The position numbers and the translations under genes were made by a program. Shown here piece by piece: positions 44,101 through 51,181 of a stretch of DNA of 64,000 bases. Numbering within the stretch: position 1 is the first letter of the stretch; every line of letters begins with the position of its first letter. The notes under the pieces were generated by a model, which saw only the letters and a list, made by a program, of their open reading frames with translations, did not search any database and was not told the DNA's origin. The stretch lies in assembly GCF_014641615.1 (NCBI RefSeq), contig NZ_BMIB01000001.1, forward strand, positions 186,769-250,768, given 5' to 3'. The stretch comes from Filimonas zeae. GTDB lineage: Bacteria; Bacteroidota; Bacteroidia; Chitinophagales; Chitinophagaceae.

Positions 44101-44241
44101 TACGGTAATGCGCGGGTCTTCGCTCCGCGGCATGGTTAACAGGGCAATAATGCCGGTTATTACCAGCAGGCCGGTAATAATCAGCGTTATCTGCCGGTAC
44201 TTCATCGCCGCCTCTATAATATTGATCTTTCTTTTCTTCAT
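41110..44241 (-). CDS. RND-family efflux permease
   Basis: 1043 residues, the usual AcrB-like length. The first membrane helix (about 17-37) is followed by a large periplasmic part starting M-P-R-S-E-D-P-R-I-T. A second large loop begins near 570. Helix 4 has G-M-V-V-D-D-A-I-V-I-V-D-N, with the Asp pair expected for proton-coupled RND pumps. This pattern matches the HAE-1/hydrophobe-type and related groups; the Met triad of CusA is not evident from reading, so I do not call a copper pump. It is the middle gene of a complete adaptor-permease-duct operon (30-base gaps). Confidence 0.93.
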   Translation of the reverse strand: MKKRKINIIEAAMKYRQITLIITGLLVITGIIALLTMPRSEDPRITVRQGLVIASYPGADEIQMEQQVTNKIEQYLFSFEEIRKAKTKSETREGLTVITAELNENVKDPKKFWSTLQHGLNTNMRGVLPAGVQGPMVNSDFGDVVAQMITVSAPARSYAELEKYLDKLEDGIKTIPAVSKIKRYGGQRQQVYVTVEDEKLRQYGFDFATIANVLQAQNVTNRTGDITLSASSIPLFANSRYHSEAEIGNQIIYSNPEGKVVRLKDVARIERRYEELNSFIQVNNNNVMMLTVEMQPGNNIVALGEELDKKLEAVKRTLPEDVQVSIIVNQPEVVKERVSHFMVEFAIAIASVIIVVMLLLPLRIATISAIAAPVSVAVTFGILNMIGIEIHQVTLAAMIIVLGMVVDDAIVIVDNYIEKLDEGVPRWTAGWQSATQLMVPVFTATAAIIFAFLPLAFCLNGIAKEFIQALPVAVGVALFASFLVALLLTPYLCFLFLKKGLKHTVSNRPAKKNVLDHLQDAYNSAVEFCFRWPKTTLIAGILSVVLAVVAGSHADQELFPTAERNQFNIEVWMQNGTDIHATEAAVKKVEAIVKQDKRVVTTASFIGTSSPRFHSNYAPETPRKNFAQIFINTVSAKATEEMAQEYLKRFNNFLPNGYVRIRQLSLKETPAPVEIRVTGDNLNDQKKVAAQVKAILEKTKGTNWIRTDYQDDYFGIKAVTREDAASRLGVTNNNITQTLGAEVKGYTVSTFWEGDKPVDILLRLDAHNRADFNQLQNMYISTRYNTKVPLKEVADLQPSWHTGVIAHRNGLRTLTVRSEAQMGVKATAIVAAVKPQLAALQLPEGITLSFGGEEESSMETGPGMGKSLLISLVLIFLTLLFQFKNVGKVLIVLATFPLSLLGAMLGLLLTGNPFGFTAFMGIISLMGIVVRNGIILVDYADELILEHGYTIKAAALASAKRRMRPIFLTSSAAAIGVVPMILGKSPLWAPLGSVLAVGLLVSMVMTLFIVPVLYYKFIKPIPEPAEAQLQPDADEHIQYKPSH

Positions 44242-44271
44242 GGTTGTATAGAATAAGGGAATGAAAGTGGA

Positions 44272-45306
44272 TTACAGACTTACAGACTGCCCGTCTTTTA
44301 ACTGGGTTTGCCCCTGTACCACTACTTTGTCGCCGGTTTGCAGCCCTTGTGTAATCAGTACTTCATTGGCCGATAACCCTCCGGCCACTATTCTTTTGCG
44401 AATGGCTTTATGGGCTTCGTTTACCACAAATACATAGGTAAGGTCATCTGCATCTCTTATCACTGCTTCAGCAGGTACGCTAACCGCATTTACCTGTTTG
44501 CCGGTGTGTATGGTTATATCGCTCATCATACCAGGCAACAGGCGGCCGTTGGGGTTAGCCAGTCTTATTTTTACCGTAAAGGTGCGTGTAGTAGCATCTG
44601 CCTGTGGGTTAATAATGCTTATGTTGCCTTTACAGCTGTCGTTCAGTACCGGTATGCTTATACTGGCGTTTTTGCCTACGGTTAATTTTCCTATTTCACT
44701 TTCTGTAACGGCGGCTCTGGCATATACCACATCTGTTTTTAATAAGGTGAATGCGGCAGCACCGGGGGCAGCCAGTGTACCTTTTTCAATGCTTTTAACA
44801 GATATGATGCCTGCAAATGGAGCATACAGGCGCGTATCGGCCAGGCGTTTGGCAGCAGAGCTTTTATTGGCTATTGCCTGTGCCTGGGCTACTTTGGCAG
44901 TAATAAAATCGCGCTCAGGTAAACTACCTTTGCTATGCAGTTCTTCATAGCGTTTAAAGTTGTCCGTTGCCTGCTCCAGGCTGGCCGCAGCTATCTGCAA
45001 CGCATTCTCGTATTCAGTGGTTTCAATGGTAGCCAGTAACTGGCCTGCATGTACATGCTCGCCTTCCTGTACGTTTACCTGTGTAACACGCCCGCTAACG
45101 GAAAAGCCCAGCGATACGGTGTTGTCTGCTTCTATAGTGCCGCTGTACGTAAGTGTTTCGGGTACACCTTGTGCAGCTATTTCTTTTACAATCACTTTAG
45201 GGGCAGGGCTGGCAGCGGCCGGCTTTTCTTCCTTATGGCCGCAACTGCTTAACAGAAGGATGCACAATGCTGCACAGGGCATGAAAGATAATTTCAATGC
45301 TGTCAT
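44272..45306 (-). CDS. RND periplasmic adaptor lipoprotein
   Basis: 344 residues. A lipoprotein signal ends L-S-S-C with Cys22. The membrane fusion protein pattern is complete: lipoyl half G-F-S-V-S-G-R-V-T and V-Q-E-G-E-H-V-H-A-G-Q-L-L-A, helical hairpin (about 98-150), the second lipoyl half (LYAPFAGIISVKSIEKG), and beta-barrel and membrane-proximal domains. It bridges the permease and the TolC-like duct. First gene of the pump operon. Confidence 0.93.
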   Translation of the reverse strand: MTALKLSFMPCAALCILLLSSCGHKEEKPAAASPAPKVIVKEIAAQGVPETLTYSGTIEADNTVSLGFSVSGRVTQVNVQEGEHVHAGQLLATIETTEYENALQIAAASLEQATDNFKRYEELHSKGSLPERDFITAKVAQAQAIANKSSAAKRLADTRLYAPFAGIISVKSIEKGTLAAPGAAAFTLLKTDVVYARAAVTESEIGKLTVGKNASISIPVLNDSCKGNISIINPQADATTRTFTVKIRLANPNGRLLPGMMSDITIHTGKQVNAVSVPAEAVIRDADDLTYVFVVNEAHKAIRKRIVAGGLSANEVLITQGLQTGDKVVVQGQTQLKDGQSVSL

Positions 45307-45353
45307 AAATAATACTTGCTTTATATATTGTGTAAATGAATGCCGGAGATGGG

Positions 45354-46076
45354 CTAACTACAGGCGTATTGCTCCGGAAAGTATTGAAACAGCTGGTGGC
45401 TGTTTTCTGTTTGCCGGTGGTAGAGTTTAATAATATGGTCGCCGGTCATTTGCGGCGTGGCCGTATATGCGTCTGAACCTGCTACTGCAGGCTTTTCTGT
45501 AATCATATCTTTTACAAACAGGTGATAATACCTTATATTATAATTGCGCACTTCTTCTGATAGTATAACCGATAACTCCGTCTGGTTTTCTGTAAGCAGT
45601 CTTGTAAGAGAGGCGTAAGGCCGGTGTTCCAGCACATCCGCATTGCAAATGCTTACAAACATGCCGCACTGCTGCTCCTTCATCAGCTGCAGTGCCACCC
45701 GGCCGGTAATAAAGTGTGCCGTAATATTTTCATCTACCGCTTTCTGCCATTCCCGCAGATCTATATCCAGCAGGGGTTTGCTATGCTGGTTGTTGTTAAA
45801 TGCTGCCACCACCAGGTGTACCCGGCCGTATAACTCCTGTATACAGTTTTTAATATCGTTTACCCGCCCGTAATCCATTACATCGGTAAGTATGGTTATC
45901 AGCTGGCCGCTGCTAACGCTTTCTGTTTCCTGCCGCAGTAGCCGTGCAGCATCGGCATCGGGTACGGGTGCTATTACCAGTGCGTTATGTAATAAAAAAG
46001 ACTTCACTATTCCGGTTCCTATGGGCGTGTTTCCGCCTGTGACTACTGTAATAGCGCCGTTCATCTGCATGTTCAT
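45354..46076 (-). CDS. SDR-fold protein with altered active site
   Basis: 240 residues. The N-terminal strand and G-G-N-T-P-I-G-T-G loop fit an SDR Rossmann fold. V-V-A-A-F-N-N-N replaces the common N-N-A-G motif, and where S-x-Y-x3-K is expected the protein has S-I-C-N-A-D and P-Y-A-S-L-T-R, so the active lysine is missing or displaced. It may be a non-catalytic or divergent SDR. It lies between the AraC gene and the RND operon, all on the minus strand, 47 bases upstream of the adaptor gene. Confidence 0.75.
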   Translation of the reverse strand: MNMQMNGAITVVTGGNTPIGTGIVKSFLLHNALVIAPVPDADAARLLRQETESVSSGQLITILTDVMDYGRVNDIKNCIQELYGRVHLVVAAFNNNQHSKPLLDIDLREWQKAVDENITAHFITGRVALQLMKEQQCGMFVSICNADVLEHRPYASLTRLLTENQTELSVILSEEVRNYNIRYYHLFVKDMITEKPAVAGSDAYTATPQMTGDHIIKLYHRQTENSHQLFQYFPEQYACS

Positions 46077-46195
46077 AAGTAATATGGACTATCTGTTATC
46101 TGTGGAGGATGACAGTGCAAAGCTGCTTACTATTCGCCAGCCTGAAAATGTCTGAATAGCTACGGAATATATCTAAAAGTCGTTTTTACTGTATA

Positions 46196-47098
46196 TCAGA
46201 GTACAGAAGCTGCCTTACGGTATTCCGAGGGCGTAAGCCCCGTTTGGTTTTTAAAAAACTTGCTGAAGAAGAACTGATTACTGAAATACAGGTTCTCTGC
46301 CACCTGGGCAATGGTGTCTGAGCTGGTATGTAATAATACCTTAGCTTCTGTGGTTACCATTTCATCAATCAGTTCCCCGGCCGTTTTACCAATGGTTTCT
46401 TTAATGGTTTGTGTAAGATACTTGGGGGTAATAAATAGCTGGTCTGCGTAAAACTGCAGGCTGCGTTGTTCTTTAAAGTGCATATTCAGCAGGTTCAGAA
46501 AGGTGGCACTCAGTTCTTCCTTACGGGTTAGCTTCAACGGCATATGCTTTTGCTGGCGTGCAAAAAAAGAGGCTATTTCAAACAGCAGCAGACTAAAGCA
46601 GTGGGTAAGCCGTTCTATGCGGTAAGGGTTGTTTTCTTCCTCCATATTGCGCAGGTACACCATTTGCATCAGCTGATTCAGCATCAGTGCTTCGGCTTCC
46701 GTTAGTTGTATGTGGGGAGATTGTTTGGTAGATAGGTAAGCAGAGGGATCTACGGAACTTTTTGCAATGCCCGTTTTCATAATAAAGTCCGGTGTAAAAC
46801 ACATACAGGATATGTTCAGGTCTTCGCTCACCCTCACAAACTGCCGTATGGTATGGGGCGATATGAATAAAAACTGATTCTTCTGTATCCGGTGGTTCAC
46901 CAGATTAATATTCAGTTCAGCTTCTCCGTTCAGTACCAGAAAGAACAGTGGAAAGTCCATACGGTGCGGATGCAGCACAGGTATTTCGGGTGCCGGACCG
47001 TGCTGTATAAAAATGTGTATGCCTTCCGGCTGCCGGGTTTGCCCCAGCGCTTCCAGCAATTCATTGCTCGTATGCCTTAACACTGCAGTGGTACTCAT
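46196..47098 (-). CDS. AraC-family transcriptional regulator
   Basis: 300 residues from the ATG at 47098 (M-S-T-T-A-V-L); the longer frame to 47278 overlaps the cydB gene by 137 bases and is rejected. The N-terminal cupin-type domain has R-M-D-F-P-L-F-F-L-V-L-N-G. The C-terminal domain has both helix-turn-helix motifs, with A-E-N-L-Y-F-S-N-Q-F-F-F-S-K-F-F-K and TGLTPSEYRK. It is followed, after 119 bases, by the SDR-like gene and then the RND pump operon, which are the likely targets. Confidence 0.9.
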   Translation of the reverse strand: MSTTAVLRHTSNELLEALGQTRQPEGIHIFIQHGPAPEIPVLHPHRMDFPLFFLVLNGEAELNINLVNHRIQKNQFLFISPHTIRQFVRVSEDLNISCMCFTPDFIMKTGIAKSSVDPSAYLSTKQSPHIQLTEAEALMLNQLMQMVYLRNMEEENNPYRIERLTHCFSLLLFEIASFFARQQKHMPLKLTRKEELSATFLNLLNMHFKEQRSLQFYADQLFITPKYLTQTIKETIGKTAGELIDEMVTTEAKVLLHTSSDTIAQVAENLYFSNQFFFSKFFKNQTGLTPSEYRKAASVL

Positions 47099-47115
47099 GA
47101 AGGGGTATGTTGCAG

Positions 47116-47123
47116 CAAAGCTA
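47116..47123 (-). promoter_or_regulatory. Candidate -7 box for the AraC gene
   Basis: TAGCTTTG on the minus strand lies 18-25 bases before the ATG and matches TAnnTTTG; no clear TTTG partner is found upstream. Confidence 0.35.
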
Positions 47124-47141
47124 CAACTGTTTACAATACCG

Positions 47142-48170
47142 TTAGTGCGGCTGCCCCTGGTGCGCTGCGCCGCCTTTTTTCTGAAAACTATAAATGAGGT
47201 AAAACAGGGCAGGCAATATAAACACACTACCCAGCAGTAAAGCCATGCCCAGCGCCTGCAGGGTTTTCTGGTGGCCATGATGCTCCATCAGCGAAAGATA
47301 GCCGCCGCCTTTCAGTATTACAATATTAGGGAAGTGCTTATACGTGGTGGTGATAAGTATCATGGTTACCTGAAAACCTGCCAGCACACGCAGTATCTGC
47401 GTTTTGCCTTTCTGCAGCCAGTACCATAACAAAAACAGCGAAATGCTGGCGGCAGCAATAGCGGTAATACCCACTGCGTTACCAAATATCCATTCCACCA
47501 ACGGAACGTTTTCTACCTGAGCAGCAATAAATACCATAGCGCCAAATACTACGGCAGCAATATTGGCGGTACGGGCTTTTTGTATAAAACGGCGCTTTTC
47601 ATCTTCCGTATCTGTTTCGCCAATCAGGTAAATAGCGGCCAGAAAGGCACAGATGGCTACGGTAAACAAACCTACTGTTACCGAGAACCAGCTGAGCCAG
47701 CTGAATACATAGGCATCCAGAAAATTAGTGGCTTGTGTATCAATAGTGCCGCTTACGGTGCTGCCCGCAATAATGCCCAGAAACAGCGGTGTAATAAGGC
47801 TTGACCAGGTGAAAATGCGGTTATACACCACCTGCCAGTCATCTACCACCGCATCATAGTGCCGGAAGGCAAAAGCTGTACCCCTGGCTATAATGCCCAG
47901 CAGCAATACCGTAAGTGGAATATGCATGTTGATAGACATGGTGGTATAAATAGCCGGAAAGCCCACAAACAATATTACAATGGCAATAATCAGCCACATA
48001 TGGTTGGCTTCCCACACCGGACCAATGGCCTGGTACATGGTGTCGCGCGTTTTAGCCCGGTTGTTCTGAGAGGTGAACAACTCTAATATACCTGCACCAA
48101 AATCAGCGCCGCCTAACAGAAGATACAGCCATATCGATGCCCAGAGGAAACAGATAATTACGTACAGCAT
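47142..48170 (-). CDS. cydB: Cytochrome bd ubiquinol/menaquinol oxidase subunit II
   Basis: 342 residues with about nine hydrophobic helices. The family start is intact: W-L-Y-L-L-L-G-G-A-D-F-G-A-G-I-L-E within the first helix, and W-E-A-N-H-M-W-L-I and Y-R-I-F-T-W-S-S-L later. Subunit II pairs with CydA to reduce oxygen with quinol at high affinity. It lies 5 bases downstream of cydA. No cydX-like gene or cydCD pair is visible nearby. Confidence 0.93.
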   Translation of the reverse strand: MLYVIICFLWASIWLYLLLGGADFGAGILELFTSQNNRAKTRDTMYQAIGPVWEANHMWLIIAIVILFVGFPAIYTTMSINMHIPLTVLLLGIIARGTAFAFRHYDAVVDDWQVVYNRIFTWSSLITPLFLGIIAGSTVSGTIDTQATNFLDAYVFSWLSWFSVTVGLFTVAICAFLAAIYLIGETDTEDEKRRFIQKARTANIAAVVFGAMVFIAAQVENVPLVEWIFGNAVGITAIAAASISLFLLWYWLQKGKTQILRVLAGFQVTMILITTTYKHFPNIVILKGGGYLSLMEHHGHQKTLQALGMALLLGSVFILPALFYLIYSFQKKGGAAHQGQPH

Positions 48171-48175
48171 ACAGC

Positions 48176-49510
48176 TTAGTGGTTGATGAGGAATGTGGAT
48201 GAAGGAGTATCGTACAGTTTACCCACCATTTTAATCTGGCGGTATAACATAAAGGTTACAATTACCGCCAGTGATATATATACCGCACTGAACAGATAGA
48301 ATGAGTAGTTAATACCCGGCATAGGCGTTACCGCATCTGCCGTGCGCATAATACCGTTGATAATCCAGGGCTGGCGGCCTACTTCCGTAACCGTCCATCC
48401 GGCTTCCACCGCAATAAAACCCAGCGGCGTGGCTATTACAAACAGCTTCAGCAGCCATTTGCTTTCCAGCCATTGCTTTTTCTTCCACAAACCTATAAAG
48501 TATAATACGCTTATCAGCAGCATTATCATACCCAGCCCTACCATTACCTGAAAGGCGTAGTGTGTAACAGCCACGGGTGGGTGATTCTCTTCTGGTATAG
48601 CATCTAACCCTTTTACTTCTGCATTAAAATCTTCTGCCACCATAAAACTCAGCAGGCCCGGTATTTTTACAGCATAGTCTACTTTCTTATTTTTCTCATC
48701 CGGTATACCACCTATAATCAGCGGTGCTCCTTTCTCTGTATGAAAATGGGCTTCCATAGCAGCCAGTTTAGCAGGCTGGCGGTGCGCCACATCTTTGGCA
48801 GATAAATCGCCACTCAATGGTTGCAATATAGCCGCTGCCGCAGCAAACACCGCTGCTATGCGGAAGGCTTTGGTATGAAAAGCCACGTGGCTGCCACGTA
48901 CTATCATAAGCGCATGCACCCCTGCTACCGCAAAACCGGTAGCGGCAAAAGCAGCAATACACATATGTAACGCCTGCGAAAACCAGGCATCATTAAACAT
49001 AGCTTTGATGGGATCAATATTCAGGTACTCGCCGTTGAGGTAATCAAACCCTGCAGGGCTGTTCATCCAGGCATTGGCGGCTACCACCAGTATGCCCGAT
49101 ACCAGGCCGCTAACACCTACCACTACACCAGTAAACCAGTGAAACCAGCGGTTAAAACGATTCCAGCCGTACAGGAAAAAACCCAGTGCTATGGCTTCAA
49201 TAAAAAAGGCAGTGCCTTCCAGTGAAAAGGGCATCCCGAAAATAGGGCCGGCATGTTTCATGAACGTTGGCCACAACAGCCCCAGCTCAAAAGACAACAC
49301 AGTACCACTTACCGCACCGGTAGCAAAAAAGATAGCCACGCCCTTACTCCAGGCTTTGGTAACATTCTTATACACATCCTTACCTGTTTTCAGATAGTAG
49401 TAGTGGGCTACGGCCATAAAAAAAGGCATTACCATTCCGATACAGGAGAACACAATGTGAAAACCGAGAGAGAGGGCCATTTGAGAGCGGGCTGCTAAAA
49501 AATCATTCAT
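48176..49510 (-). CDS. cydA: Cytochrome bd ubiquinol/menaquinol oxidase subunit I
   Basis: 444 residues. The N-terminus has A-R-S-Q-M-A-L-S-L-G-F-H18-I-V-F, with His18 the expected heme d/b595-site ligand, and A-L-H-M near 186 holds a heme b558 ligand. The Q-loop segment (about 240-300) is short, so this is an S-type oxidase. G-R-Q-P-W near 395 is conserved. Together with cydB it forms a two-gene operon with a promoter-like box 24 bases upstream. Confidence 0.95.
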   Translation of the reverse strand: MNDFLAARSQMALSLGFHIVFSCIGMVMPFFMAVAHYYYLKTGKDVYKNVTKAWSKGVAIFFATGAVSGTVLSFELGLLWPTFMKHAGPIFGMPFSLEGTAFFIEAIALGFFLYGWNRFNRWFHWFTGVVVGVSGLVSGILVVAANAWMNSPAGFDYLNGEYLNIDPIKAMFNDAWFSQALHMCIAAFAATGFAVAGVHALMIVRGSHVAFHTKAFRIAAVFAAAAAILQPLSGDLSAKDVAHRQPAKLAAMEAHFHTEKGAPLIIGGIPDEKNKKVDYAVKIPGLLSFMVAEDFNAEVKGLDAIPEENHPPVAVTHYAFQVMVGLGMIMLLISVLYFIGLWKKKQWLESKWLLKLFVIATPLGFIAVEAGWTVTEVGRQPWIINGIMRTADAVTPMPGINYSFYLFSAVYISLAVIVTFMLYRQIKMVGKLYDTPSSTFLINH

Positions 49511-49533
49511 GAAATGATTGTTTTAATTCGGCA

Positions 49534-49541
49534 CAAAGGTA
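49534..49541 (-). promoter_or_regulatory. Candidate -7 box for cydAB
   Basis: TACCTTTG on the minus strand ends 24 bases before the cydA ATG and matches TAnnTTTG. The upstream box is weak (TTCTTT about 19 bases before). Confidence 0.45.
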
Positions 49542-49651
49542 GTGCTGCACAAATGGAAAGAATGCTATTTTTTACGGAATCTATGGTGTATATTAACCAC
49601 CCCCTCTGTATACTATTATATACTACGTTCACGCATTAACCACTATTACAA

Positions 49652-50818
49652 ATGGACAGAAGATCCTTTCTTAAAAACTCAGGCATCAGCACCCTGCCTG
49701 TTATTACAGGCCTTGGTGCAGCAGCCTTTCAGCCAGCAGCGGCCCCGGAAGCAGCTTTAAAAACCATCAACTTTGTACAGGACGGTATTGGTTTTACGCC
49801 TACAGAATATATTCAGCAGCTGGCTGAGATTGATAAGGTGCATGCTATTGAAAGAGATTACTATGCAGAGAAGGGCGTAGTGGATGCGTTGCTGAAAAAG
49901 TTTGCTGTCATTACCGGCAAAGAAGCTGCGATTTATATGCCTTCCGGCACCATGGCCAACCAACTGGCCATTCATGTGCTTTGCGGGGGCAGTACCAAGG
50001 TGTATGTGCAGGAAACCAGCCATGTGTTTCGCGATGAGGGCGATGCTGCACAGTCGGTGTATGGTAAGCGCCTGTTGCCGCTGGCGCGGGGAAAGCATTA
50101 TTTTACTGCTGCGGAACTGGAAGCGGAGAATACTTACCTGGCGAACGGAGAATATTTTGCAGCTCCCGCAGGTGCAATCTCCATAGAAAACCCGGTAAGG
50201 CGTTGCCTGGGGCAGGTGGTGCCGTTAAGTGAGCTCAAAGCCATTGCCGCCTGGAGTAAAAAGAGAGGGTATAAGATGCATCTGGACGGGGCCAGGCTCC
50301 ACCTGGCCTGTGCTTATTCCGGAGTAAGTGTAAAAGAATACGCAGACTGTTTTGATACGGTGTACATGTGCCTGTACAAATACCTGGGCGCCAACTCCGG
50401 TGCAGTACTGTGTGGCAGTAAAGCGGTGATAGATCAGATGCCGCACCTGGTAAAAATACACGGCGGAGGTATGTGGCAGAACTGGCACAATGCCGCTGTG
50501 GCGCTGCATTTTCTGGAAGGGATTGATGAAAGACTGCTGCGTGCGCGGGAAAGAGCAGCCTCGGTGTTTGCAAAGCTGAATCTGCTGCCGGGGGTGGAAA
50601 TACTGCCCATACCGGAGGGTAGCAATGTTTTCCGGTTTCGCCTGGCAGCGCAGTACAATCCCCAAACGTTTTCCGGCACCCTGCGGGAGAAGTATGCCAT
50701 ACGTATTGCCGCCAGCCCTGAAGAGGATGGCTACGCACGCATACACGTAAACGAATCTATACTCCTGAGAGAAGAAAATGCTATCCTCAGCGCGTTTAAA
50801 GCTGCGCTGGGAGTGTAA
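49652..50818 (+). CDS. Threonine-aldolase/beta-eliminating-lyase-family protein with Tat-type leader
   Basis: 388 residues. The N-terminus M-D-R-R-S-F-L-K followed by a hydrophobic stretch (ISTLPVITGLGAAAF) is a twin-arginine signal. The rest is a fold-type I PLP enzyme of the aromatic lyase/threonine aldolase group: Y-M-P-S-G-T-M-A-N-Q, H-L-D-G-A-R-L-H with the PLP-ring Asp, and the PLP lysine at Lys243 in C-L-Y-K-Y-L-G-A-N-S-G. The reaction would be cleavage of threonine to glycine and acetaldehyde. Export of this enzyme is unusual (the cofactor needs folding before Tat export). Confidence 0.85.
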   Translation: MDRRSFLKNSGISTLPVITGLGAAAFQPAAAPEAALKTINFVQDGIGFTPTEYIQQLAEIDKVHAIERDYYAEKGVVDALLKKFAVITGKEAAIYMPSGTMANQLAIHVLCGGSTKVYVQETSHVFRDEGDAAQSVYGKRLLPLARGKHYFTAAELEAENTYLANGEYFAAPAGAISIENPVRRCLGQVVPLSELKAIAAWSKKRGYKMHLDGARLHLACAYSGVSVKEYADCFDTVYMCLYKYLGANSGAVLCGSKAVIDQMPHLVKIHGGGMWQNWHNAAVALHFLEGIDERLLRARERAASVFAKLNLLPGVEILPIPEGSNVFRFRLAAQYNPQTFSGTLREKYAIRIAASPEEDGYARIHVNESILLREENAILSAFKAALGV

Positions 50819-50827
50819 ATACCCGTT

Positions 50828-50861
50828 TTTGTTAACGGGATGCTAAAACCATGTACATTTG
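50828..50861 (+). promoter_or_regulatory. Promoter of the corrinoid locus
   Basis: TTTG at 50828-50831, 22 bases, TACATTTG at 50854-50861. Transcription would begin near 50868, exactly where the riboswitch begins. The TTTG lies within a small hairpin (CCCGTT/AACGGG) after the previous gene. Confidence 0.65.
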
Positions 50862-50865
50862 CCGC

Positions 50866-51056
50866 GTAAACGGTTCCGCTCCGGCTGTATGGCCGGAGGG
50901 ATTAAAAGGGAAACCGGTGTAAACCCGGTGCTATCCCCGTAGCTGTAAGCTTAAGTGTTTGGCGTAGCCATACATGCCTGTTAAACAGGATACCACTGTT
51001 GTATAAGTACAACGGGAAGGTGTTAAACAGTAAGCGAGCCAGAAGACCTGCCGGGT
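50866..51056 (+). ncRNA. Cobalamin riboswitch
   Basis: The conserved B12-box elements occur in order: GGTTCC near 50872, AGGGAA at 50907-50912, the hairpin CCGGTGTAAACCCGG at 50914-50928, and CTATCCCCGTAGCTGTAAGC at 50931-50950 (family consensus CCCGCAACTGT). They end with GCGAGCCAGAAGACCTGCC at 51034-51052. The P-stems between them vary in length as usual. Binding of coenzyme B12 would repress the BtuB-like gene, which begins 126 bases later. I did not identify the terminator or the RBS-sequestering helix. Confidence 0.93.
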
Positions 51057-51181
51057 ACAAAATCCTTATAAAGAGCTTTCGGGTGAAAAGCTGCGGATGA
51101 AAACCATCTTACTGCAGAAGAGGCTTTCATTGCTGTCCGTATTCATGGTACCGAAGGCTCATAGTGAACAACTTAAATACT

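Noticed and set aside
47099..47278. N-terminal extension of the second AraC protein
   Set aside because: It overlaps cydB by 137 bases and is Trp/Cys-rich in a manner unlike the family; the Met at 47098 fits the AraC start.
50225..50746. Two long antisense frames over the threonine-aldolase-like gene
   Set aside because: Shadows of a well-supported gene with PLP motifs.
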